From positions 124,001 through 188,000 of the forward strand of contig BSYQ01000013.1 of the NCBI GenBank assembly GCA_030272585.1: 64,000 nt of DNA, read 5' to 3'. How positions within the stretch are numbered: the stretch's first letter is position 1; every line of letters begins with the position of its first letter. The DNA is from Bryopsis sp. KO-2023 (Eukaryota > Chlorophyta > Ulvophyceae > Bryopsidales > Bryopsidaceae). Of this stretch, positions 11,518 to 23,194 are shown one piece after another. Under the pieces are notes generated by a model, which was given only the letters and a program-made list of their open reading frames with translations, was not told where the DNA came from and searched no databases. The translations under genes and the position numbers were made by a program.

Positions 11518-12755
11518 TCAACCATGACTGGACGCCGAGATTTGGATGTGGCTGCTGCTGCGGGAAGACCCGCTAGAGAATTGCGACTTGTGGATGGCGC
11601 CGCCGCCGCCACGAGAGCAGTGCGACTCCTCACACTTCTTCTCTGGCACGCTCTCACACTTTTTCTCAGAGGCCTGGCTGCAATCCTTCTCGTAGACGGT
11701 TTTGCATTCGTCTTGGTACACCTTTTTGCACTCATCCTTGTACTCCGTCTGGCAAACATCCTTCGTCACATCCTTGCAGACGTCCTTCTGGACCTGCCAT
11801 GCAAGCCAAATTTCGATCATTCCCCATGCCAGAAATCCACTGCCTCAAAAATTGGTCTTAGAAATTCTCCCAACCGGATAAATGAAGGAAGGGACCCCAC
11901 CGTTGTGCAGACATCGTCATAGTGGGGAGTGCATTCCTCTGAGTGGGTGGTGTGGCACTCTTTTTTGTACTCAGTGCGACACTCGTCCTTGTATTCCACA
12001 TGGCAATCCACGTCTGGGAAGTCCTTGCATTTCTCAGGGAGGGTGTGGCATTTGCCATGACCGCCGCAAACCTTCTTTGCAGGCCAGCACTTCTTCTGCG
12101 ACCCCTTCTTGCACACGGTGTGGGGCGCTTTCTTGCAAACCTGGTGTGGCACGTCCTTGCAGGTTGCATGGGGGACCCTCTTGCAGTTTTGTTTCTCGAT
12201 CTTTTCACAAACCTGCGCCGAACAAAGGCCAATCGAAAGATCCACTCCACAATAAATAGCCCTATAATGTAGGAGGGAAAACAAAGATGATCGATTACCT
12301 CTTCCGGGACCTTGTGGCACTCCTGCTTGGTCTCCGGGTGGCACTTGTCGAAAGGCACCCTCTTACACTCGTCCTTTGGGACGCTGTCGCACTTTTGCCT
12401 GGGTACGTCCTTGCAATGCTCTACCGGGACGTCGTGGCACTTTTCCACATACTCGGTGCGGCACTTGGGCTCTGCGTGGAACGATCAAATGCACAAAAGT
12501 CAACCACCTCCCTTGCGTCTCGTCGGATTAACATGAATCCGACAATCGCATGCCATGAGCACGTACCGCATTTGTTGCCATAGCTCCCCAACAAACGACG
12601 ATCTGAACAGGCAGCGAAAACAAGGAGCCATAAGTGCAGGGCGCTCAACAACAGACGAAGGGGCAGTCTTCCTGGGCAGGGATCCTGAACATACCCGCAG
12701 CCGCCGCCACAGTGGCGATTCCGAAAACAAGCAATACTGCGAGAGCGAACTTCAT
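11518..12755 (-). CDS. Secreted cysteine-repeat protein, left paralogue
   Basis: Five exons on the minus strand: 12755-12695, 12602-12567, 12471-12299, 12212-11901 and 11793-11518 (TGA), all GT/AG and in phase, giving 285 aa. The N-terminus is a signal peptide (hydrophobic LAVLLVFGIATVAAA type), then a short linker, then a long array in which Cys recurs every eight residues in units such as CKDVPRQK, CDSVPKDE and CKRVPFDK, then longer spacings with a CxxxxxxxCHTLPEKC segment, then YKDECKTVY-type units, a Gly run and a Ser-rich tail. High Cys and Lys with no catalytic motif suggests a disulfide-rich extracellular matrix or wall protein. It has three fewer codons than the right paralogue, in the Gly run and nearby. 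Family not recognised. Confidence 0.85.
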
Positions 12756-13358
12756 TTTTTTATGAGATATTTGGACGTGTGCAGAAAAAGAGGCAAAGTA
12801 GCCAAAGATGGTCGCGAAGGAGATAATTTCCTGTGTGTTACTATGTCTTTACAGCAGCTTTTGCTTTTTCTTGTTGAAAATCACCAGTTGTGCAGTATAA
12901 ATACTTCGACCAGGCGGCGAATCTTCAAACGCTGGGCAGACCACAAGAAAAGCGCAGACAACCTGTCTTCCAGCTTCGCAAATCAAATCAAATCGTGTCA
13001 CTAATCAATCAATTATTCCACGTTTCCGAGGAGCCACGTGGTTGTGCAGCCGCGCTGTTCTGGGGCATCAGTTATCAGTGGTGGATCCTGGAAACAGAAT
13101 TTGGGCTGGCTGTGCCAAGCTTTGAGTGTGATCGGCGAGCCTCCATTTACAAGGCAAAAAACCCTTTTTCTAACCGTGTTATCTCCTGAGAGTCAACGTA
13201 ATCACCCGACACAAGCAATACAAGAGCATCCTCTGTGCTTGGATTGCCATCCGCGAACGAATCTTTTCAGTGCACTGAAGGCTTGCGCACTGATTCCACA
13301 TTTATATCTTTCTGGCAGACGAACAACCGGCTTTAGTTTTAGAAAAGTTTTAGGAACA
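12756..13358. promoter_or_regulatory. Shared 5' region of the duplicated divergent gene pair (left copy)
   Basis: 603 bp between the ATG of the cysteine-repeat gene (leftward) and the ATG of the small membrane-protein gene (rightward). The equivalent 643 bp in the right unit (37971-38613) is recognisably similar, so regulatory sequence was duplicated with the genes. A TATA-like TATAAATA lies at about 12896-12903, some 140 bp upstream of the cysteine-repeat start. A bidirectional promoter is inferred. Confidence 0.45.
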
Positions 13359-13900
13359 ATGCGTCAGTGGCGCCTTTGGGCGGAGATACTCCTGACGACA
13401 ATTAGCGGTGAGTAATCAAGCAGCTGTGATTGAAAACGTGCATGCTACTTTTGCGAAATGGTTTCAAAATTTGCTGTGTTGTGTGCAGCCGCCATGGCGA
13501 TAGACATCATCAGGGATTCCGTCAAGGCGAAGACGGATTTAGGTAAGTTTTGCACTTTCAAGCTCTGCTCCAGTCCTGAAGGTCACTGAGAATCCTTTCA
13601 AGCTTTTTGTGGAGACATGTTGAGAACAACGATGAACTAGTTATCTTCTAAGAGTACAGGATCCTGAGTCTCTGGTGCCTGTCGAAATGGCAACCCAACC
13701 CCCAAGCCGAAAGTCGTTGGGGCGTGGCGACCCAATTGGTTGCAATCAAAAGCAAAAGAATGGAACAACAAAGCCAAAAGAAAGGCGGAAGGAATATCTG
13801 GCTTCACTGTCAGACTCCGAGGTGGCCAAAAGAGAGATAAGAAAACTCTAGAACCTCCCCCGTCCATGGCCAAGAGGAAAACGCCTCAGATTTCCCCGGG
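13359..13900 (+). pseudogene. Small membrane-protein gene, left copy, broken
   Basis: Exon 1 (13359-13407, ATG) and exon 2 (13489-13542) match the right copy almost exactly, with intact GT/AG borders. The next exon, which in the right copy supplies the hydrophobic segment, is missing because the intervening DNA is shortened by about 400 bp. The last exon survives in degraded form around 13665-13900: the reading KAKRKAEGISG...RGGQKR is conserved but the upstream join is lost and it ends early. Frame conservation over part of the last exon shows that region was coding before the loss. A shortened functional product cannot be excluded. Confidence 0.6.
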
Positions 13901-13945
13901 GTAAAAAAGCGAATAAAACTGGGCGGCTTCTTTTCGAATTTTTAA

Positions 13946-16306
13946 ATGTGTCCCGTTGTACATGAGGGGGTGGGAAGGAGAAGTTTGACATTTGTTTCTC
14001 TATTCTGTTATTTTTTATGTGTGTACACTCTGTTCGATAAAAAACGAATTTGTTATCTTTGTAAATTCTTATACGCTTTGTGATACTCGTGCAAATTTCA
14101 AATTCTTCCAGCTTGGAAAAGCAGTGATCGATCGTAAAATTTTGTGAAACCTCGTATTGCACTGTCTGGTTTTCCACAATCAAACCGAATTTTTAGGAGT
14201 AAGAATCGAAGAGCCCTTGACATGGTCGCATGTTTCTTGCAAAACATTATTGCAAATATTTTCAATAAAATTGTGCCCGGGTGCGTACTGATGGAACAGG
14301 ATTCGATCGAACGATAAAGCTTACACCAATGTGTTCGAGTACAGGGCTCACTGCCAGCCTTCCCTAAGTATGATTCTGTAACTTCCCAGCCACCTGTGCT
14401 AGTTCCCCACTTCCAACCAGTGCTAAGTTCATCACAACATTCCCCACTTTGAAAGCCGAACTACAAATCGTCCCAACAAAAATCAAATTCTTTCAGTACT
14501 CTGTCGAATCCATTCATGAATGATCAGGGAAGTGTTGAAGGCCATGTCTGCTTCCAAAAGTTTTCAACAAAGTCTTATGCACATCATTTCCTTATCTCCC
14601 CCTTCTGCCCGTTTCTCCTCCGTTGATACTGTTGTTTGCTGTAGTATGTACTGACTAGAAACTAATTAACCCCGAAGTAAACGTAATGATTTTTTTTCAG
14701 GGGGAATTTTGATCAAGGCCCTACGGCCTTCAGCCTCAGCACTTGAAAATTGGAACACGAAATCCTATAAATATGAATAGGTATGCATATACTCGACAGT
14801 GCTGAATTCACATTCTTAGAGGTAGAAAGCACGACCTCTGCCCAAAGCCCCTTCAGCCAGCCAAGAATCTTAACTTTACAAACTGCACAACTTTCCAACT
14901 GAATTACTCCTTTCCACAACAGGGATAAATAAATAGACAAGCAAATAGACAACAAATAGAATATCCAGACTGGGCTCACAATTTGATCCTCTCCCAAGGG
15001 TGTTTAAAAAACGATTCTGACTTCACGATTGACAAAAAAAAAGAAAGAAACGAAGAAAAAACATCACCTCAAAGCAATCAAAAGAAAACAGGAAAAATCG
15101 ATTGCCTCTGCTGGATAATTTGAGTTGGGTCTTTTAAATAATCCTTGCCGCCATATAACGACTTCCAGACTAATTGTTGCTTCTCTCTTTGGAATTCTCT
15201 CGGGAAACAATTAATAGATCTACTTTGAATCGATCCCTCCAGCTCTCGTGCTTTCATTCACAAATGAGGGTTTGAAGAAAAAAGCAGGGTGTCAGACAGT
15301 GTTCAATCTTGAGAAGATGGTGCCAGATCCTTAAAAACAAGGAGTTTGAAAAAAATATTTGTTTAGATCTTGCAGAAGGCTGTTTTGGGGTCTTTAAATA
15401 TAAAAATATGCTTCAAAAAAGAATGGAAAAACAGTGGCGGTTTCGTTCTGCATCAGGATTTTTTAGCAATGGAGGGCAGGAGGGATTTTGTCTAAATCTG
15501 ACTCGAGTTTTTTAAATTTTGGAAATGGGGTCAATGGGGATGGACATGTTATTCGACTTTAGATTTTTTTTTCTGATGGATCGTTTCTTCTTAAACTGCA
15601 CTGAAAAAAAAACTGCCACCTCACACTTTTTCACATGCATGTCATATCACCTCATCGGTTCACCACAAAAACTTACAGTTACACAGATCATAAACATACA
15701 TAAGCATGAATAACTGTTTAATTAAATGATTCCCAGCAGGAGTAAAGCATCTCTCTTAACAGAGTTTGATTCTTGTACTTCCCCAGGTTTCCCCACAACT
15801 ACGCACCATATCTTAAAAACCCCTCATTCTCTCCAATAAGAATGCCTTTCCTGTTCACAGTCTGCTCTCAATGCTCAATGATTCATAAATCTCCAGCAAC
15901 CACCCCAATGAAATTCAGTATTTTCTTGGTAGCCTTCCTAGCTCTTCAGTGATGAAGCCATACGCTTGGAAGCATATGAAAGTTTTGTCAAAACACCTGC
16001 CAATCGATGCGGAAAAACTAGTCAGTATTTTTCTTCTTTCCATTGTCCTTCAACAAGCTGACCCCAGAAAAAACCGAAAACTCAGAATCCTACCTTTGGA
16101 CCGAGTCGGCTCCCTCCACCAGAGTTGAACTCGAAGAAAAAAGGAAAGAGGGGGGGGAGGATTGTTGCACCCCGCTCCAGCCAGCGCGGGGTGCCGTGGA
16201 GACCTCCTAACCTAACTGTCTCCCCCTCCCCGGGGCCGGCGAGGAAAAAAAAAAGAAAAAACCTCCACCGACCCCTATCCTCCCCCCCCCCCTTCCTGGT
16301 GACCCC
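13946..16306. other. Intergenic stretch, no gene recognised
   Basis: About 2.4 kb of AT-rich sequence with scattered short frames on both strands and no domain or consistent exon chain. A G-tract sits at 16150-16160 and a pyrimidine-rich C-tract at 16281-16292, just beyond the pseudokinase stop. Probably the 3' UTR of that gene plus spacer. Confidence 0.4.
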
Positions 16307-18766
16307 TCACTCAATGCAGGGCTGAGCCTCTGCAAAGAGGATCTTGTTGATGGGCCCATTGATAGCCCGGCGTCTTGGATGGAGATTCTCCAAGGGGACT
16401 AGGGTGATCTTGTTGCCTTCCACCTTGCTGAGAAGGGGGTTGTTCTCACCAAGGTTGTGCCAGTTGATCCCATTGAAGAAAGAATGGCAGCAGATCTCCT
16501 CAACACTTGGCCTGTCTGCTGGCCTCGCCTGCGAAAACATCAATCACGAAAATGCCAAAAGTGAATCCATGGTTTCCATGCAACGAACATCTCAGGGAGG
16601 TCAGTGTTGGGGAATCAGTCCCAAACAAGCATCAGGGGACAATGAGTCACATCCTTTTTTTTTACACCTGGAATAAGTTTTTGAACCTGTCAAGCTTGTC
16701 TTACCCGGAATATTTGACGGAAGAGATCATACACTGGGGAGTGGCACAGGATCGGGGGGGCACTCCACTCCAGATCAAGGAAGAGTTGGTCAGTGAGGTC
16801 GAAGATGGGGTTAGTCAAATCCCGGAAAGGGAACCTCCCAGACAGAATCCTGTGCAAGATGACTCCGAAGGCCCAAACATCTGCTGGAACGTTCCCTTCC
16901 CCGACCCTCACGACCTCTGGAGCCTAAATTCACCACAGTCACTCTTAGTCATGTCCTGAGCTGGATAGAAGTGTAGCCAGTTCCCTGAACATCATGGTTT
17001 TTTTTTTTGCCCTGGGGATTCTCAGGAGGTGTTTCAAAAAAGAAGGGAATTCATCATAAATGTTTCTTGGAACATTCAAGGGGTGCCATCGACAATAAAA
17101 TCTCGAGCAAAACCATGTGACTCTCTCTCACTGAACAAGCATAATTTTTTTGGCTATTAAATTCATTCGATTTTGTATGTCAATTAATCCTTAGTTCAAC
17201 TCAGATCACTTGAAATTTAATCGAAAGGCAGATGATTACCCAGTAGAGTGAGCAGGACTGGGTTGACTTGCTGCTGCCTGTGCTGTCCCCCTGGATTGCA
17301 TCCCCAAAATCTCCTATGCAAACATTGCCAGAGCTGTCGACATGGAGGGTCTGCAGCGTGAGGGCTCGATGGGCGATTTGAAACCTGTGCAGGCTACTGA
17401 GGCCTGACAGGATCTGGGCACCCACAATCCTGAAATATGCAAAAAGATATCACAACCCGACATCTCCGCAAGCTACCTATCCTGGATCCTTGGCAGAGTT
17501 TTCGAGCGTCAAGTCAATATCGGGCAAATGGATTAGTCAGGCACCGGTCAGTCCAGTGTTGTGGGAATTCATTGAGAAAAATGCTATGTTTCTGCATGTG
17601 TGAACCACCTCAGAATTCAGTGCCAACGATGAGGCCTTTTTATACAAAAAAATGTCTGACCTGCAGACATCGACATCGCCAGCCTCGCCTAAAGGGAAGA
17701 ATCCTGAAAGGCTGCCACCAATGGGAAGGCTCTGCGTTCAAAATTCAGGAGAAGGGACAGAATCAGCAAACATATTCACAATCCATCAGAGGATGATTTT
17801 AGAAAAAGAAGAGGATATTGGGTAAAGAGTAAGCAAAAGGAAAAGCAGTCACCAATTGATCAATCGATACCGACATAGGAGGTAATTATTCAAAATCTCT
17901 AAGCGTCCCGTGATCGATATGTGTATCTGCATCCAAGGCCACGAGACTGTCCAGCGACGCACGCCAGTTTCTGTCGGGGTGGCGCGATTTTAAGAAACCT
18001 TGCATCAGGGTGTCTCGTGCCAACGTCTCTCGCTTCTCGACAGCGTGAAGTCAAAGAAAAATAGCCACAGAACTTAACTCACCGTCAGAGTGTAGGTCGT
18101 GACACGGTCCATGCAGCAACAAAGGGCCCCCAAAAGATGGCGCGTGCGGGGGGCCAGCTGCATGGATATGTCCCTCTCAAGGTCGTCGTGCCCCTGGTTG
18201 GGGTAGGACTTCAGGCGGAAGTGGTGGCCAGTTAGGCCGCACGTCACCACCCTGACGACGCCATGCCCAACGACCTCCGACGAATGCTGCCTGTACAGCT
18301 CTCCTAGAATCTATATCATCGACACAACCACACCTGCTGATGCTGTGTGAAGTCGAGAAATATCGCACGCCGACCAAAATCAGGTTCAAACGCTCGACTT
18401 CCCCACCACAGACTCGAGAGCACGAATCTAAATGCTGCTTTCTCTAGCGACGCTCATGAAACACAATATTCAGTTTTTGCTCGACAGGAACGAACCAAGA
18501 GTGTGGTTCTTTCGTTACGTCAACATCGTTCCAGCACGTTTTTCGAATCTTACCTCGAATAATGATGGGGGCTGTAAAACAGGCCCTATCATCATCCCTT
18601 GTGGCGAACTCGGGACCAGAACTTTTTGTGGCCCCGAGTCGGTGGTTCCCTGGCTGTGGTTGGCGTCCCTGTCACGCTGCACCACATCGTTCCGTCTTCG
18701 GCGCCATGCGCCGATGACGGTGTGGAACAGGGCGGCGGTCGCCACGATACACGCCAAAACCTTCAT
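16307..18766 (-). CDS. Membrane-anchored kinase-like protein, predicted pseudokinase
   Basis: Seven exons on the minus strand: 18766-18554, 18310-18083, 18035-17963, 17688-17661 (28-bp microexon), 17429-17240, 16923-16705 and 16528-16307 (TGA); the phases close to 390 aa. An N-terminal hydrophobic segment (ACIVATAALFHTVIGAW) is followed by an Arg-rich stop-transfer, a linker and a kinase fold. The N-lobe has HHFRLKSY with the ATP-site Lys; then IVGAQILSGLSSLH, a catalytic loop reading HRALTLQT, IGDFGDA, LYWAPEVV, DVWAFGVIL and a C-lobe ADRPSVEEI. The catalytic Asp of HRD is Ala and the loop Asn is Thr, so phosphotransfer is unlikely although Lys and DFG remain. The 46-bp intron between exons 2 and 3 is short, and that join is the least certain. 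Subfamily unknown. Confidence 0.75.
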
Positions 18767-19731
18767 TGTTCGACTTCCTTGCTCAAAGTATTGCTTGACT
18801 CCAGGCAAAGAAGCTTGTTCGCAGGTGATTTTCCTCGCAGCGTGAGCTCGGTTTTGCTTGCTGCAGAACTGTTAGTCGTTACTGGACATAACTGTAGTCT
18901 GTCTCTGTGAAGAAGAACTGCAGTACACTCACGTAGGCTTTGTCGCTGTTGAACAGGGGGATTTATTTCCCCCAAAACGGGTGAGGGAAGGAATATTAGG
19001 AATCTGGGTCAGGGATGGCGAAGCCCCTTTCATCTGCAGTGTTTTGGCAAAATAAGGCGAACCGTAGTGGGTTCAACTGATTGCCTTTCTATTTTTCTGA
19101 AAAGCGCTTCTGTGAGATTCATGCAGGGGGGAGACCATGGGGGAAGTGCCTCAAAACAATTTCAACCCTTTGATGACCAATTGGCAGAATATCTCAAAAA
19201 ATCCACATGATGTGAACAAGGTTCGATGGAACAACATCATGTGTATTTTCACCACCTATGTACCATGCGGGGGAACTATTCTGATCAATAATTATTATCC
19301 ATTATAATGGATTCAAATCAAAGATTTAATTTTACATGCATCAGCTGGGCATCATGCATCATCCATATGATGCTTGATGGTGCAGGCATCCCAAAAGCGT
19401 GTCCCGGTTCCCAGAAAAACCTTATCATGAAACTGAGGCGATCAGCAACAACACTCATAAATTCAATAGACAAACAAAATCTTGAGGAATCGATTTTTCC
19501 GTTACATTGAATTCAAGTCGTAAAGAAGCTCTGTACAAAGTCTTGTGGAAAAATATAGGGTTCGAACCCTTTCCAAGTCTGAATCAAACAGCGAAAAGGG
19601 AGAAAAATATCTCTCCTAGCGCCAGCAACCAGCGCCAGTAACTTTTGGACGCTCTTCGATGACACTCGTTGTCTTGTGGCTTCTTTCGAAAAGTCGATGG
19701 CTGAACCTCCTGCCAGTGGCTGGTTCTTCTA
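18767..19731. other. Intergenic stretch, no gene recognised
   Basis: Holds the 5' flank of the pseudokinase gene and the 3' flank of DPCD. No additional gene or repeat is seen. Confidence 0.4.
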
Positions 19732-22031
19732 TTATTGCTGTTTACATTCCACGTCTCCGTCCGCTTTGACTCCAGCTCTGAGCTCCTCCAAATCTCGTTT
19801 TTCCTGGAAATGGAAGACGCACGCTCATCCTTCGGCACTCTATATGAAATCAGATTATGTTTCACACACCCTAAAAGAATATCGTGTTGGGGGATGCATA
19901 TACCGACATATGGCACTTGCTGCGTTTAAACGCACAAAAAAAAAAAAAGAAAGCTAAGAAATAAAGAAATTTCTTTATCGTGTTTCAACCACCTGTTCCA
20001 AAACCTGGGACGGTTTCGAATAGGAAACAATCAATGTATTGTTCGCATGGCTGAAAGATAGCCGACGTCCTTCGTATTCAATACCCAATATATCCAGCTC
20101 CGGTATCTTGAAACGTTTATAGTACCTGTTTCAGAAGAGAGGCCAGCGTTTTCATTAGTTGAATCAAAATCGATCATCAAGAGTCCAAATTCAGTAAAGT
20201 GCATTCTTCTTGTTGTATGAAATATATTTAATTTTGAATGTCCTTCAACTGAATATTTGTGTTTAGCATTGGACTTGAAATAAACCGTTTCAACCCCACA
20301 TCCCAATCTTTCTTTTCTTATTCCTGATTTTGATTTGTACATGCACCTGTGCTGGCCAGAATCACAGAGGGTGAACTTGCTGCCACTCACTTTTTATTGA
20401 CGGTGGATATAATAACGTCTCTGGTTTTGGTGTCTGTGTGGACTTTGAAGATATCAGAAGGGTATGGCAAATTCCGAATCCTCCATCGGAATTCCCCTTC
20501 AGTGTCTTTCCGACAGAATTTGGGCTGAAATAAATCAAGATTCCACAAAAAGAAAGAGTATAAGAAGAAAATATAGCAATCATCTTGTAGCCAGGAAAAA
20601 GGCTGATATTCATTTATACACATTAGCCTATTTTGGGATCTCTACATGTCAATCGACGAATTCCAACTCCGCGTCTAAGAAAACGTCCAATGATCACCAT
20701 CCACGACTACAGGATGCTGTAGGCTCTGGCCTGGCATGTCTTGTAATATTTTTGGTTGTTTGACTGCAGGCCAGTCCGCAAATTGATAAGTATTGATAAG
20801 TGAGTGGATGCGTGTGTGCATACATTTTGGTGGCTGGGGGCTAGCCCACTGCTAGCATTGTGTTGTTCGTCCTCGTCCCCATGCAAATATTCCCACTCAC
20901 TAGTTTTGGATAGGACGTTGCTTCTCTTACGCTTTCGAACTGCAGTCAGATCAAACAAATTCAAAACTCCATTCCTTCAATGCATAGTGCTGCTCATTGC
21001 ATATTTTGATCTAGAAAAACGTCTGAAAGGCTGAAAGTCAACCACTATGGCAGTCTGTCCACTGTGCAACTGAGTGATATCGACCTTTTTTAGTGTTTAT
21101 TTGCAAAAAACAACTAAAACAATTTGAAAATCAAATCTATGAAAATAAATAAACAGTTGAGGAGTTTTTTTTTGAGAAAAACATGAAAACATTTCGGAGG
21201 GGGGGGGGGATCTTTGAGGTCTTCCCATGTGAAAAACTGAAGGGTATGTTTGGATCATTCAATATCGATTTTTTTCAGTGCGCCGGACGACCACTTAATG
21301 TCAAGTCCTTCCAGGAGCCCTTCCCAGAGGCTGTGTGTAAAAATGCATTGGGAAATATAATATCCAGAAATAGTATTTTCCGTAGCTGCATGTTCAATGC
21401 ACCACTATGAACAAAGTATCCCCCATCTCGCTTTATCAAGTCTTTCGTGGAAAAACGATAAAGCATCCTCTATCAGGAGAAATCAAAATTTCGATTTGGG
21501 AAAGATACAGATATTTGAGCATTTATTGCTTATTTTGATTTTTTCTTGGGGGGGGGGGATGATTGGAGGCCTAGACAATTTATGGTTGAGAGTGAATCAT
21601 TACTTAATATGTCCCCAGTGTGCAGGCTGTATTCTTCCACCAGTTCGGATCCATCTGTTTTCCACAAACACCAATTTAAATATAGTATCAATTAGTCATC
21701 ATATTAGGTAGTCAGCGATCAATCAACTGATTGGCCATCTCACTTTGGTGTGAATTGGGAATCCAATGAATAAAAACAAAATCAACTTGAAACCCAGGTG
21801 GTTTGATCTTTCTTGTGGTAATTTTTGCTACCATTTGCATCGGTTGAATAACGCCCGATTGAAAGCTTCACTGGATTTGTTGTGTAAGGCAAACCATCCA
21901 TTGGTGAAATTTTTGGGGGGTTCGGCTAAATAAAGATGATTTTTTTTGGAAAACTTACCCGGGAAGGTGGTTTGAAGGATGCGTTTTCCTCTGGAGTTGA
22001 TTGCGGTCGTTTCTCCGTTCCGACGGAACAT
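19732..22031 (-). CDS. DPCD: DPCD, ciliary protein
   Basis: DPCD is a small CS-domain-like protein needed for motile cilia (named from deletion in a mouse primary ciliary dyskinesia model) and linked to R2TP-type dynein-arm assembly. Six exons: 22031-21959 (ATG), 21654-21604, 20939-20824, 20524-20391, 20125-19993 and 19803-19732 (TAA), giving about 192 aa against about 203 in human. Motifs in family order: SRGKRILQTTFPGDGSELVE, EEYSLHTGDIL, CRKDTEGEFRWRIRNLPYP, NKKYYKRFKIPELD, LSFSHANNTLIVSYSKP and a C-terminal DGDVECKQQ. The exon 5 donor may instead be 12 bp upstream (20005); both keep phase. Presence of DPCD implies flagellated cells. Its start is 169 bp from the divergent mL60-like ORF. 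Confidence 0.93.
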
Positions 22032-22200
22032 CGTTTCTGACGAAAAAGTTGAACGATCAGCCCTCGAGCGTCAGAAAAATGACAGCCTACTGATGCTTCC
22101 TTGATACAAATTAACAGAAGAAATCAATTTTCTTTTTTGGACTGCACAAACGCTGGACAAGAAAACGAGGGGTTTCTGGCGATTTCGAAAACGACGAAGT
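22032..22200. promoter_or_regulatory. Bidirectional intergenic space between DPCD and mL60-like ORF
   Basis: 169 bp separate the ATG of DPCD (leftward) and the ATG at 22201 (rightward). Both 5' UTRs must lie here, so shared promoter elements are likely. No TATA box stands out. Confidence 0.45.
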
Positions 22201-22398
22201 ATGGTGTTTTTTTCGCGAGCGGTGTTCGAGGTTTTCAAAGTGAAGGGTGGGAGGCTGTGGAACAAGCCTTGGGGCATTCCTAAAATGACGCGCACCCAGA
22301 AGGCAAACCGAAAGAAAAACCGACACCAGATCAAGTTTAATCTTGACGTTTTGAAAACGGCGGAGAAAAGGGATCCGAAACGACCAGCGAAGAAGTGA
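22201..22398 (+). CDS. Putative mitochondrial ribosomal protein mL60 (MRPL31-like)
   Basis: Single-exon ORF of 65 aa from ATG to TGA. It is very basic and contains GGRLWNKPWGIPKMTRTQKA followed by a run of Arg/Lys. The fungal and plant L31/mL60 mitoribosomal proteins share the same layout: a short hydrophobic start, LWK-x-PWR, then xTRKAxxRKR. Length is also in the family's range. The similarity is short, so a different small basic protein is possible. A 174-aa frame on the opposite strand over the same DNA has no recognisable domain and is treated as a shadow. Confidence 0.55.
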   Translation: MVFFSRAVFEVFKVKGGRLWNKPWGIPKMTRTQKANRKKNRHQIKFNLDVLKTAEKRDPKRPAKK

Positions 22399-23194
22399 TC
22401 ATCGAGGAGGTTCTGCGCTTTCTTGTCTTGATTCACCTTTTTTACGAGGGCTATGGCTGAGACGGTTACGCGACGGTTGGCTTCAGTTTTATTCCAGCCT
22501 GGGATGGGTGATGGAGGTGACGGTTTTGGCTTGTGTTGGGAGGGGGGTGGTCGCGCGTTTAGCCCCGTTCCAGTTTGACGACTTTGGTATTGCATAAAAG
22601 CGTCACACCGCGCCGTTTGACGGTTAAAATTTCATCGACGTAAGGTGTTCATTGGAGGTTTCCCCCAGTGTTTTCTTGTAAGACTACAAGCATTTTCTTG
22701 AACCAGAATTTTGGAGCCTTCCAATAGGACCCACAGCTAATCCATGATTTGACCTCAATACCAAAACCAACACATGTGTTTCTATGTTTTTTGGCAATAG
22801 TAGTTTTGTTTCTATTTGAAAACAAATAGCTTTCGTGGAGATCCGGCACTTTTCTATGGGCATCGATGCAACTACGGTGGTGGTTTTTTTCCCCTTTTTT
22901 TTCCTCTTTTTGGAAGCTTGATATCTGGCAAATGGGTTGGAGACCTGTTCATTAGTCATCCTCAATTGTCAGGAGGAACATGCAAACAAAACTTCCAAAT
23001 GCTATTAGGCTGAAAATAGGTCCGTTCCATTGCCAATGACTTCCATGGCCCACTATGTATGAATTTTCCCCCTCTATGTCCATTCCCAAGAAACTCCCAC
23101 TTATTCCAAATCGAATTTCCCCCCTCCAAAAAAAATTGAAACGAAAAAAATTCAACACCACAATATTCGGGTGTTGCAAAACTTTCCCTCCCGT
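22399..23194. other. Convergent 3' intergenic stretch
   Basis: About 800 bp between the mL60-like ORF and the end of the DCD-Kelch gene, expected to hold both 3' UTRs. No gene recognised. Confidence 0.4.

Larger units (their letters stand above)
11240..13945. repeat. Inverted duplication, left unit
   Basis: This unit is repeated in opposite orientation at about 37010-40135. Similarity covers the whole cysteine-repeat gene, the intergenic region, the first two exons of the neighbouring small membrane-protein gene and, more weakly, its last exon. Compared with the right unit it lacks about 400 bp around 13570-13660, which removes the hydrophobic exon. Exon lengths of the cysteine-repeat gene are identical (61, 36, 173 and 312 bp) except the last (276 against 285 bp). 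The left border lies only about 140 bp from the CACTA element. Confidence 0.9.

Noticed and set aside
13038..13415. 125-codon plus-strand ORF in the left duplication
   Set aside because: It lies mainly in the divergent intergenic region and is not kept as a frame in the right unit; only its end overlaps a real first exon in another reading.
22071..22595. 174-codon minus-strand ORF
   Set aside because: It overlaps the mL60-like ORF and the DPCD promoter region, has no domain and no splice context.
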